Shown here: positions 1-5,249 of the stretch, piece by piece
Position numbering within the stretch: position 1 is the first letter of the stretch
How the letters are laid out: each line of letters starts with the position of its first letter
NCBI GenBank assembly: GCA_017646185.1
Contig: JAGCNA010000195.1
Span: forward strand, 1 to 5,249
Origin: Clostridia bacterium
GTDB lineage: Bacteria; Bacillota; Clostridia; Oscillospirales; CAG-382
Direction: 5' to 3'
Length of the DNA stretch: 5,249 bases
The notes under the pieces: model-generated
The model's input: the letters and a program-made list of their open reading frames with translations, nothing else
Told to the model about the DNA's origin: nothing
Database searches by the model: none
Position numbers and translations under genes: made by a program

Positions 1-621
1 GTACAAGGGCAAATCCTTGCCCAGATATGCGTTTGTAAGCAGTCGAGGGATAAGCTTTTCCGTATGCTGAAAAGGACCGTAATTATTTGTGCTTCGGGTT
101 ACGGTTACGTTTATTCCGTGGGTTTTATAATAAGACATAACAAGCATATCCGCCGCCGCTTTTGAAGCGGCATAAGGATTGCTTGGGTTAAGAGGCGAAG
201 CTTCCGTAAAAGGAGTATCGGTTAAGGATTGCCCGTACACCTCGTCGGTGGAGATCTGGTGAAACCGAGTTACACCGTATTTAAGGCATGCGTCCAACAG
301 CACGGAAACGCCGTACACGTTGGTCTGTATAAAATCTTCAGCCGAAGCTATGGAACGGTCAACGTGGGACTGGGCGGCAAAATTCACCACTATATCAAAC
401 CCCTCTTTTTCAAAAAGAGTATAAACCGAATCCCGATGGCAAATATCACCTTTTACAAAGGAAAAGCGAGGATCGCTTTTTACCCTTTCCAAATAAAAAA
501 GGTTACCGGCGTATGTGAGCTTATCCAAGCACACGATTCGGTCGCAGGGGTATCGGTCAAGCATATATAATATAAAATTGCTTCCGATAAATCCGGCGCC
601 GCCGGTAACCAATAATTTCAT
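1..621 (-). CDS. rfbB: dTDP-glucose 4,6-dehydratase, 3'-truncated by window edge
   Basis: This is the N-terminal 207 residues of an extended short-chain dehydrogenase; the family is usually about 330-350 residues, so roughly 60% is present and the rest lies beyond position 1. The enzyme converts dTDP-glucose to dTDP-4-keto-6-deoxyglucose in the cytoplasm, the second step of dTDP-L-rhamnose synthesis. Visible motifs are the NAD-binding GGAGFIG at residues 7-13, AAQSHVDRS at 82-90, the catalytic Thr-Asp-Glu triad in STDEVYG (T125, D126, E127), the SDR pair Y150/K154 in NPYAASK, and NNYGPFQHTEKLIPR from 179. The TDE triad with NNYGP and EKLIP separates RfbB from UDP-glucose 4-epimerase and other SDRs. 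The region after TDEVYG is shorter than in E. coli RfbB. The start ATG at 619-621 has AAGGA upstream with long spacing (12 nt). It sits 18 bp after the metA stop with no room for a terminator, so co-transcription with the met genes is inferred. Another NDP-sugar dehydratase is possible but less likely. Confidence 0.87.
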   Translation of the reverse strand, partial: MKLLVTGGAGFIGSNFILYMLDRYPCDRIVCLDKLTYAGNLFYLERVKSDPRFSFVKGDICHRDSVYTLFEKEGFDIVVNFAAQSHVDRSIASAEDFIQTNVYGVSVLLDACLKYGVTRFHQISTDEVYGQSLTDTPFTEASPLNPSNPYAASKAAADMLVMSYYKTHGINVTVTRSTNNYGPFQHTEKLIPRLLTNAYLGKDLPLY

Positions 622-639
622 TTTTTCGACAGTTCCTTT

Positions 640-1560
640 TTATTTGTGTATCTTTGATATATCGTAAGGTGTTGTCTGATATACAAAATAATTAAGCCAA
701 TTATAAAACAGCAGGTTTGCGTGGGAACGCCAGCTAACCACGGGAGGCTTTGTATCGTCATCTCCGGGGAAATAGTTTTTGGGTATTTCTATGGGAAGTC
801 CCGCATTTTTATCACGGAGATATTCTTTTTTCAAGGTTTCGGGGTCGTATTCCGAATGACCGAACACGAACACCTGACTGCTGCTTTCGTTCTTTAAAGC
901 GTATACGCCCGCTTCCTCGGAAGAAGCGAGAATTTTAAGCTCGGGAACCGCCTCTATGCTCTCTCTGGGCACGGTGGTATGGCGGGAATGAGGCGCCATA
1001 AATATATCGTCAAACCCTCTGAAGAGAATGGAGTTTTTGTAATCCACGATATGAGGATATACCCCGAACAGCTTTTTATCAAGGGGAACCTTATCGATAC
1101 CGTAATGATAATAAAGCCCTGCCTGCGCACCCCAGCAAATGTGGAGAGTGGAGTGGACGTTGGTTTTGGTCCATTCCATTATTTCGCAAAGCTCCTGCCA
1201 GTAATCCACCTGCTCGAAATCCAATTTTTCCACGGGAGCGCCTGTGATTATCATACCGTCAAAGGTGCGGTCCTTAATTTCGTCAAAGGTTTTGTAAAAG
1301 GAAAACAGATGCTCGTCCGCCACGTTTTTGGAACGGTGTGTCTTGGTGTGGATAAGCTCCATTTCTATCTGCAAGGGGGTGTTTCCCAGCAGACGGGAAA
1401 ACTGGGTTTCCGTTTCTATTTTGGTGGGCATAAGGTTGAGCACCAAAAGCTTGAGAGGACGGATATCCTGCGTAATGGCACGGGTTTCTGTCATTACAAA
1501 TATATTTTCATCCGCCAGCGTTTTAACCGCAGGCAGATCGTTTGGTATTTTTATAGGCAT
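640..1560 (-). CDS. metA: Homoserine O-acetyltransferase (MetA/HTS family)
   Basis: A complete 306-residue protein, close to the 309 of E. coli MetA. It activates homoserine by O-acylation, the first committed step of methionine synthesis, in the cytoplasm. The catalytic cysteine is C142 in HICWGAQAGLYYHYG, and the His-Glu pair is H235/E237 in FGHSEYDP. The conserved substrate-binding arginine is R249. The C-terminal block NYFPGDDDT...SWRSHANLLFYNWLNYFVYQ...PYD is the usual MetA end. Residue 111 (TGAPVEK) is Glu. In the characterised family Glu here goes with acetyl-CoA and Gly with succinyl-CoA, so I infer O-acetylhomoserine as product, which agrees with the adjacent metY. The ATG at 1558-1560 is supported by AAGGAAG (1567-1573), which overlaps the metY stop codon; the genes are 12 bp apart and probably translationally coupled. 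The family is known for heat-labile proteins, but nothing in the sequence tests that here. Confidence 0.95.
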   Translation of the reverse strand: MPIKIPNDLPAVKTLADENIFVMTETRAITQDIRPLKLLVLNLMPTKIETETQFSRLLGNTPLQIEMELIHTKTHRSKNVADEHLFSFYKTFDEIKDRTFDGMIITGAPVEKLDFEQVDYWQELCEIMEWTKTNVHSTLHICWGAQAGLYYHYGIDKVPLDKKLFGVYPHIVDYKNSILFRGFDDIFMAPHSRHTTVPRESIEAVPELKILASSEEAGVYALKNESSSQVFVFGHSEYDPETLKKEYLRDKNAGLPIEIPKNYFPGDDDTKPPVVSWRSHANLLFYNWLNYFVYQTTPYDISKIHK

Positions 1561-1572
1561 AAAATACTTCCT

Positions 1573-2850
1573 TTAAATTTTTTCAAGTGCCTGCGCCACG
1601 TCTGCCACAAGATCCTCTGTTCCTTCTATACCGCAGGAAAGACGAACAAGATCGGGAGTAACGCCGCAAGCCACAAGCTCTTCATCGGAAAGCTGACGGT
1701 GAGTGGTGCTTGCAGGGTGCAGACAACAGCTTCTTGCGTCTGCCACGTGGGTTTCGATAGCCGCTATGGTAAGTGCTTCCATAAACTTTTCTGCCGCGGC
1801 TTTTCCGCCCTTAACGCCAAAGCTTACAACGCCGCAAGAGCCGTTGGGCATATATTTCTGTGCCAGAGCGTAATCCTTATCGCCCTTAAGACCGCAGTAT
1901 TTTACCCAAGAGATCTTTTCGTGACCTGCAAGGAATTCCGCTACCGCCTGCGCATTTTTGCAATGCTGCTTCATACGGAGATGCAGGCTTTCCAAGCCAA
2001 GGTTAAGATAGTATGCAGACTGGGGAGATTGGGTTGCGCCAAGGTCACGCATAAGCTGTGCGGTGGCTTTGGTTATATATGCGCCTTCCATACCGAAACG
2101 CTCTGTATAAGTAATGCCGTGGTAGCTTTCATCGGGAGTGCAGAGTCCGGGGAACTTATCTGCATACTTGGTCCAATCAAACTTACCGCTGTCAACAATA
2201 CAGCCGCCTACTGCGGAGCCGTGTCCGTCCATATACTTGGTGGTGGAATGGGTAACTATATCCGCACCCCATTCAAAGGGACGGCAGTTGATGGGGGTTG
2301 CAAAGGTATTGTCTATAATAAGAGGGCATCCGTGGGCGTGAGCAGCTTTAGCAAATCTCTCTATATCCAAAACGGTGAGCGCAGGATTTGCCACGGTTTC
2401 ACCGAACACAGCCTTGGTGTTGGGACGGAAAGCTGCTTCAAGCTCTTCATCGGTACAATCGGGAGAAATAAAGGTAAACTCTATTCCCATTTTGCGCATG
2501 GTTACGTTAAACAGATTAAAGGTACCGCCGTATATGCTGGAGGAGGACACAACGTGATCCCCTGCCTGAGCGATATTGAATATGGAAAAGAAGGATGCCG
2601 CCTGACCGGAAGAGGTAAGCATTGCCGCAGTACCGCCCTCAAGGGCGCAGATTTTTGCCGCTACGGTATCGCAGGTGGGGTTTTGCAGACGGGAATAAAA
2701 ATATCCGCTTGCTTCAAGGTCAAAAAGCTTGCCCATATCCGTGCCGGTATCATATTTGAAGGTGGTGCTCTGGATTATGGGAATCTGTCTGGGCTCACCG
2801 TTGCCGGGTCTGTAACCGCCTTGTACGCATGTAGTATCCAAGTTTGCCAT
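1573..2850 (-). CDS. metY: O-acetylhomoserine sulfhydrylase (PLP-dependent)
   Basis: A complete 425-residue Cys/Met-metabolism PLP enzyme. It should join O-acetyl-L-homoserine and sulfide to give L-homocysteine and acetate in the cytoplasm, directly using the MetA product; such enzymes often also accept methanethiol. Visible features are the Tyr/Arg region FYSRLQNPT (51-59), the PLP-phosphate-binding SSGQAA (80-85), SSSIYGGT (103-110) with Y107, the cofactor-stacking aspartate D180 in LIIDNTFATP, and the Schiff-base lysine K205 in THSTTKYMDGHG. The O-acetylhomoserine-type insert SYHGITYTERFG (242-253), the GATQSPQSAYYLNLGLESLHLRM block (271-293) and the roughly 425-residue length favour MetY over the shorter cystathionine gamma-synthase/lyase enzymes. 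The C-terminal SCCLHPASTTH (374-384) and LVRLSCGIEG complete the fold. ATG at 2848-2850 has AGGAG nine bases upstream (2860-2864). It is the first gene of the metY-metA(-rfbB) unit, with a probable promoter in the preceding gap. Confidence 0.95.
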   Translation of the reverse strand: MANLDTTCVQGGYRPGNGEPRQIPIIQSTTFKYDTGTDMGKLFDLEASGYFYSRLQNPTCDTVAAKICALEGGTAAMLTSSGQAASFFSIFNIAQAGDHVVSSSSIYGGTFNLFNVTMRKMGIEFTFISPDCTDEELEAAFRPNTKAVFGETVANPALTVLDIERFAKAAHAHGCPLIIDNTFATPINCRPFEWGADIVTHSTTKYMDGHGSAVGGCIVDSGKFDWTKYADKFPGLCTPDESYHGITYTERFGMEGAYITKATAQLMRDLGATQSPQSAYYLNLGLESLHLRMKQHCKNAQAVAEFLAGHEKISWVKYCGLKGDKDYALAQKYMPNGSCGVVSFGVKGGKAAAEKFMEALTIAAIETHVADARSCCLHPASTTHRQLSDEELVACGVTPDLVRLSCGIEGTEDLVADVAQALEKI

Positions 2851-2895
2851 AATATATCTCTCCTGAAAAAAGTAAAATACAATAACTTAAAAAAC

Positions 2896-2924
2896 AGTAT
2901 AACACAAAAAAACAAGAATTTAAA
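2896..2924 (-). promoter_or_regulatory. Probable metY promoter (extended -10)
   Basis: Reading the minus strand, TATACT (2896-2901; 5/6 to TATAAT) is preceded by TGT at 2902-2904, an extended -10. A weak -35, TTTAAA (2919-2924; 4/6), lies at a 17-bp spacing, with T-rich DNA between. The inferred transcription start is near 2889, giving a leader of about 38 nt to the metY ATG. That is too short for an S-box (SAM) riboswitch or T-box. A weak -35 plus extended -10 would suit activation from the upstream repeat, but this is inference. Confidence 0.5.
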
Positions 2925-2938
2925 GAGGAAAACGTATA

Positions 2939-2962
2939 TTTTTCGGGGTGTTTTTCGGGGTG
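2939..2962. repeat. Perfect 12-bp tandem direct repeat (two copies)
   Basis: On the plus strand the unit TTTTTCGGGGTG occurs twice head to tail with no mismatch (2939-2950 and 2951-2962); on the minus strand it reads CACCCCGAAAAA. It lies just past the DUF2971 stop codon and about 50-73 bp upstream of the inferred metY transcription start. It may be a simple duplication, or a direct-repeat binding site for a met regulator; position fits the latter but nothing proves it. Confidence 0.7.
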
Positions 2963-2964
2963 AT

Positions 2965-3795
2965 TTATCTATATCCGCTGGTGGATTCAAGAATGCTTAT
3001 ATCGCTTACCTTATATCCCAATACCTCAAGTGCCATTTCCAGCTCGTAAAAATTCTTTTGGTACTTGGGACCGGTTATTACTGCCTTTATGGCAGATGCG
3101 GGAAAGGCAAGAGGAACGCAGGTGTTGATCATATTCTTTTTTGCATACGCCTTTATCGCCTTAACCTCCCAGCCATCGGGCAGGTTTTTTACGGTACGGG
3201 GATATTCGTATATAATACGCTTTTCGTTTTCGCTTCTGTAATGGTGAGTCTTGAAATATGCGCCGGATTGGTATATTTCCTTTATGCGGGACATAGTGGC
3301 ATCCATAAGCGCTCTGCCGCTTTTATCCTCCATACCCACAAGAACCTCGTATATTTCGGGGATATACTGCTTTATATCCTCGTCCTGCACGTAGGAAATG
3401 GCATGATATTCCAAGCCCTCTGCACGGGCGGCGGAGATAAGCTGCTGTTCGTCAAAGCCGATAGCGAGTCCGTGTCCGTCATCACCGAAGGATACCCACT
3501 GGCTTACCGAATCTCTGTTTTTGCTGAAGCACGCCACGTAATAGGAATGTGCTCTTGTGGGACGCTCGTAAAGCTGTATCGCACCCGGCTGACGGGCGAT
3601 ATCGAAAAGCGGAGGAAGAATATTTTCTCTGTGCAGATCGTATTCCTCCAGCAAATTAAAAAACATATTGTAAACGCCGGTAAGCTCGTTAAGATCGTTA
3701 AGATTTCTTATATCTGTCATCCATATTTCTTTTTCTTTAAGCACAGCCAGCGCGGTGGAAACATTGCAATAATAATAAACCAGATTATTGTTCAC
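2965..3795 (-). CDS. DUF2971 family protein, function unknown
   Basis: A complete 276-residue soluble protein with no signal peptide or membrane segment. It matches the DUF2971 pattern as I know it: an N-terminal YYYCN...ALAVLKEKEIWMTD...LNDLNE block (residues 7-37), then CFS (89-91) with W100 and GHGLAIGFD (107-115), then a central FKTHHYRSENEKRIIYE segment (181-197) carrying the conserved Glu-Lys-Arg, and ITGPKY near 240-245. No biochemical role is established for the family to my knowledge, and I do not assign one. The start is GTG at 3793-3795, chosen because a strong AAGGAG-type site (within 3801-3808) lies six bases upstream; the next in-frame Met (residue 26) is inside the conserved N-terminal block. 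It follows the phosphatase gene by 18 bp, so the two are probably co-transcribed and may act together. I see no hairpin terminator after its stop, so some readthrough into metY is possible. Confidence 0.8.
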   Translation of the reverse strand: MNNNLVYYYCNVSTALAVLKEKEIWMTDIRNLNDLNELTGVYNMFFNLLEEYDLHRENILPPLFDIARQPGAIQLYERPTRAHSYYVACFSKNRDSVSQWVSFGDDGHGLAIGFDEQQLISAARAEGLEYHAISYVQDEDIKQYIPEIYEVLVGMEDKSGRALMDATMSRIKEIYQSGAYFKTHHYRSENEKRIIYEYPRTVKNLPDGWEVKAIKAYAKKNMINTCVPLAFPASAIKAVITGPKYQKNFYELEMALEVLGYKVSDISILESTSGYR

Positions 3796-3800
3796 GGTGG

Positions 3801-3808
3801 TCTCCTTT
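3801..3808 (-). promoter_or_regulatory. Ribosome binding site deciding the GTG start of the DUF2971 gene
   Basis: The minus strand reads AAAGGAGA here, then CCACC and GTG. The near-consensus Shine-Dalgarno at ideal spacing supports initiation at GTG 3793-3795 although no ATG is near. Confidence 0.75.
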
Positions 3809-3813
3809 AAATT

Positions 3814-4278
3814 TTATTTTAAAAGCGCTTTTAACAGTCCCTCACAGCCATCGTAAATATCACGGTAGGCTATATCAAACCTTTCGGTAAACCAAGGGTC
3901 GGCGACATCGCCTCGGCGGGAGGTATAATCCATGAGCTTGCGTATCTTTCCCTGCTTGTCCCCTTTTAAAATAATATGCATATTGCGGATATTACTGCTG
4001 TCCATACCCACAAACAGATCGTATTTTTCGTAGTCCTCCCACTTTAACTGAACAGCCCGTTTTCCTTCGCAGGAAATGCCGTGGGATAAAAGTTCTCTTT
4101 TTGCGGGAGGATACACGGGATTGCCGATACCGCCGATAATTTCATCGGTGCTTGTGGCAGATGAAGCGATGAAAAATTCATTTTCCAAGCCTTTTTGCTT
4201 TACCATATCTCTAAAAATAAATTCCGCCATAGGAGAACGGCAGATATTTCCGAGGCATACAAACATTATTCTTTTCAT
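3814..4278 (-). CDS. Low-molecular-weight protein-tyrosine phosphatase
   Basis: A 154-residue protein, the normal length of the LMW-PTP family. It hydrolyses phosphotyrosine on proteins by a cysteinyl-phosphate intermediate in the cytoplasm. The P-loop is VCLGNICRSP: nucleophile C8, R14 and S15 form CX5RS. The general acid is D127 in the conserved DP of VADPWF (D127-P128). The P-loop position that is Thr in the Bacillus arginine phosphatase YwlE is Ile here (I12), which favours phosphotyrosine over phosphoarginine. The start at 4276-4278 is chosen because GGAGG lies eight bases upstream (4287-4291) and the P-loop then begins at residue 7, as in the family. The frame stays open 35 codons further to 4383, but that stretch covers the promoter and is not coding. 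No tyrosine kinase or capsule-export gene is in view to name a substrate. It is the first gene of a two-gene unit with the DUF2971 protein. Confidence 0.92.
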   Translation of the reverse strand: MKRIMFVCLGNICRSPMAEFIFRDMVKQKGLENEFFIASSATSTDEIIGGIGNPVYPPAKRELLSHGISCEGKRAVQLKWEDYEKYDLFVGMDSSNIRNMHIILKGDKQGKIRKLMDYTSRRGDVADPWFTERFDIAYRDIYDGCEGLLKALLK

Positions 4279-4286
4279 ATATTGAT

Positions 4287-4291
4287 CCTCC
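4287..4291 (-). promoter_or_regulatory. Ribosome binding site deciding the phosphatase start
   Basis: GGAGG on the minus strand, eight bases before ATG 4276-4278. It sets the start at the conserved MKRIMFVCLGN end rather than at the longer open frame reaching 4383. Confidence 0.8.
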
Positions 4292-4317
4292 GTTTTAAAG
4301 AAATACGCTCTATATAA

Positions 4318-4346
4318 ATAATAACATAAACAAAACCCAATATCAA
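4318..4346 (-). promoter_or_regulatory. Promoter of the phosphatase-DUF2971 unit
   Basis: On the minus strand, -35 TTGATA (4341-4346; 5/6) and -10 TATTAT (4318-4323; 5/6) are separated by 17 bp, with TGT directly before the -10 (extended -10). The start of transcription should be near 4311, giving a leader of about 33 nt. It begins just after the T-rich tail of the iron-operon terminator, which makes an independent transcription unit likely. Confidence 0.65.
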
Positions 4347-4350
4347 TTAT

Positions 4351-4383
4351 GAAAAAGCAAATTGGCAGTAAATTTACTGCCAA
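4351..4383 (-). terminator. Rho-independent terminator of the feo operon
   Basis: The core GGCAGTAAATTTACTGCC (4364-4381) is a perfect palindrome, and one TT/AA pair on each side extends it to 22 bp (4362-4383). As RNA it would form a nine-pair stem with an AAUU loop, followed on the minus strand by a T-rich tail broken by GC (TTTGCTTTTT). It lies 13 bp after the stop codon of the Cys-rich gene. The split T tract makes it less than ideal. On the plus strand it is followed by weaker T runs and no gene needs it there. Confidence 0.7.
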
Positions 4384-4396
4384 CTTTCAAAACTTT

Positions 4397-4567
4397 TTAC
4401 TCTTTTTCCGTGCCGCTTTGACACCCTGCGCAGGAATGGGGACATTTATCGCAGCTTTCGGGACATCCGATACACTTTTTCCCCTTTTTCTTTGCAATAA
4501 CAATATATGCCACTGCGCCGCCCAGAACCAATGCGAGCACGGTTCCCGCAATTATATCAACCCACAT
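4397..4567 (-). CDS. FeoB-associated Cys-rich membrane protein
   Basis: A 56-residue small gene. Residues 3-25 form one hydrophobic membrane segment (VDIIAGTVLALVLGGAVAYI and on), followed by a basic stretch KKKGKK (26-31) that by the positive-inside rule places the C-terminus in the cytoplasm. The tail CIGCPESCDKCPHSCAGC holds six cysteines (C32, C35, C39, C42, C46, C49) in three CXXC pairs at a strict seven-residue period. This architecture directly after feoB matches the FeoB-associated Cys-rich membrane protein family. Its exact role is not established to my knowledge; handling of incoming Fe(II) or assisting FeoB is a reasonable inference. The ATG at 4565-4567 has AAAGGAG with nine bases spacing. 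It starts 25 bp after the feoB stop and is the last gene before the terminator. The length and cysteine pattern are seen directly; metal binding is not. Confidence 0.88.
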   Translation of the reverse strand: MWVDIIAGTVLALVLGGAVAYIVIAKKKGKKCIGCPESCDKCPHSCAGCQSGTEKE

Positions 4568-4592
4568 TTTCGGGCACTCCTTTTTAAAAATT

Positions 4593-5249
4593 TTACTGTT
4601 TTATTTCCCTTACTTTAAGCTTTCTTTTGCTTTCGTATTCTTTTTTAACCTTAAGATTGGACCTTAAGCCCAAGGCGAATACGGTAAAGATTATCAAGAC
4701 CACAGCGATAAGACCGGATACAAAAGCTGTTCCCGTTTTTCCGTAAACCAGCAAGGTACCTGCCTGATACACGGCAAAGGACAAAACGTATGCAACGGAA
4801 AACTGTATTCCGATACCTGCAAAGAACCATTTTCTGCTCTTTATTTCCGAATTCATTGCCCCGATAGCCGCAAAGCAAGGAGGGGTGAACAGATTGAACA
4901 TAAGATAAGCAAGGGCTGCAACTGCCGTTAATTCCACGCCGGAAGCGGCAATACTGTCTACAAAAGCGCTGCCCTCCAAAAGCTCGAATTCTCCGTTTAT
5001 CACGGTTTCGGAAACCGCGAACACGGCGGCAAGAGTTCCTACCACCTCTTCTTTTGCAATAAAGCCGGTAATAGCCGCGGCAGCCAACTGCCACGCGCCG
5101 AAGCCCAAGGGAATGAGCACTACCGCAAAGGGCGACGCGATGGAAGCGAGAATGGACTCTGCAGGGTCTACCATCTGGAAACGCCAGTTATATGTTGCCA
5201 TAATGGTAACCACCGCATTGCAAACGAGAATTACCGTTCCCGCTTTGAC
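4593..5249 (-). CDS. feoB: Ferrous iron transporter FeoB, C-terminal part
   Basis: The last 218 residues of FeoB; the N-terminal G domain and the first part of the membrane domain lie beyond position 5249, and the frame is open to the edge. FeoB is an inner-membrane GTPase-linked Fe(II) importer. Visible are a membrane segment at about 3-19 (AGTVILVCNAVVTIMAT), the gate-type region PLGFGAWQLAAAAITGFIAKEEVVGTLA (47-74), a segment with FNLFTPPCFAAIGAMNSEIKSRKW (118-141) including the conserved Cys (C125) after Pro-Pro, and further membrane segments at about 142-169 and 174-196. A basic cytoplasmic tail, KVKKEYESKRKLKVREIKQ, ends the protein. The GTG/ATG codons near 5199-5213 are internal, not starts. 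The next gene downstream is the Cys-rich partner, so this is the 3' end of a feo operon; feoA is not in view. Confidence 0.95.
   Translation of the reverse strand, partial: VKAGTVILVCNAVVTIMATYNWRFQMVDPAESILASIASPFAVVLIPLGFGAWQLAAAAITGFIAKEEVVGTLAAVFAVSETVINGEFELLEGSAFVDSIAASGVELTAVAALAYLMFNLFTPPCFAAIGAMNSEIKSRKWFFAGIGIQFSVAYVLSFAVYQAGTLLVYGKTGTAFVSGLIAVVLIIFTVFALGLRSNLKVKKEYESKRKLKVREIKQ

Noticed and set aside
2851..2964. SAM (S-box) riboswitch or T-box before metY
   Set aside because: The gap is 114 bp and includes the probable promoter, leaving a leader of about 38 nt. No conserved S-box or T-box core elements are visible.
2775..2990. 71-residue minus-strand open frame running through the gap upstream of metY
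   Set aside because: It overlaps the 5' end of metY and the 3' end of the DUF2971 gene out of frame, covers the promoter, and translates to Phe/Lys-rich sequence typical of AT-rich non-coding DNA.
979..3810. 943-residue open reading frame on the plus strand
   Set aside because: It lies antisense to metA, metY and the DUF2971 gene in the codon-aligned frame, shows no recognisable domain or sensible start signal, and is explained by rarity of TTA, CTA and TCA codons in the real genes.
4279..4383. 35-residue N-terminal extension of the phosphatase with a hydrophobic stretch resembling a signal anchor
   Set aside because: The region contains a -35/-10 promoter and half of the terminator palindrome, and a strong Shine-Dalgarno sits just before the internal Met that begins the conserved family N-terminus.
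4349..4618. 89-residue plus-strand open frame rich in Phe and Cys
   Set aside because: It is antisense to the FeoB-associated Cys-rich gene and runs across the terminator; it has no convincing ribosome binding site and no family resemblance.
4651..5094. 147-residue minus-strand open frame inside feoB
   Set aside because: It is an Arg/Cys/Gly-rich shifted-frame shadow of the clear FeoB membrane domain.

Overview
The window holds a stretch of ordinary bacterial chromosome with every recognisable gene on the minus strand. It most resembles a Clostridia-type Bacillota (Firmicutes). The evidence is moderate-to-low GC with AT-rich gaps, strong AGGAG-type ribosome binding sites at short spacing, a MetA with the acetyl-CoA-type residue, and a small FeoB-associated Cys-rich membrane protein of the kind found in Firmicutes. 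No species can be named from this alone.

In transcription order (right to left) the layout is as follows. (1) The C-terminal 218 residues of the ferrous iron transporter FeoB enter from the right edge. They are followed after 25 bp by a 56-residue FeoB-associated Cys-rich membrane peptide, and a perfect palindrome plus T-rich tract ends this iron operon at about 4351-4383. (2) A good promoter (4318-4346) directly follows the terminator. It drives a low-molecular-weight protein-tyrosine phosphatase, then after 18 bp a DUF2971-family protein that starts with GTG. (3) A 114-bp gap carries a 12-bp tandem direct repeat and a probable extended -10 promoter. It leads into metY (O-acetylhomoserine sulfhydrylase), then after 12 bp metA (homoserine O-acetyltransferase), and after another 18 bp rfbB (dTDP-glucose 4,6-dehydratase), which is cut by the left edge after 207 residues.

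The two met genes form a coherent two-step route: homoserine plus acetyl-CoA gives O-acetylhomoserine, and sulfide then gives homocysteine. MetA Glu111 agrees with acetyl-CoA use, matching the MetY partner. The Feo pair imports Fe(II). rfbB supplies an activated deoxysugar precursor (the dTDP-rhamnose route) and seems to ride on the met transcript. The phosphatase/DUF2971 pair is the least understood unit.

I see no RNA genes, CRISPR, insertion sequences, prophage genes or strong signs of horizontal transfer. A 943-codon open frame on the plus strand across metA-metY-DUF2971 is a codon-usage shadow. No stretch over 300 bp lacks a gene. I found no clearly undescribed system. The items best worth a second look are the phosphatase/DUF2971 pair, the Cys-rich peptide and the direct repeat upstream of the met promoter.
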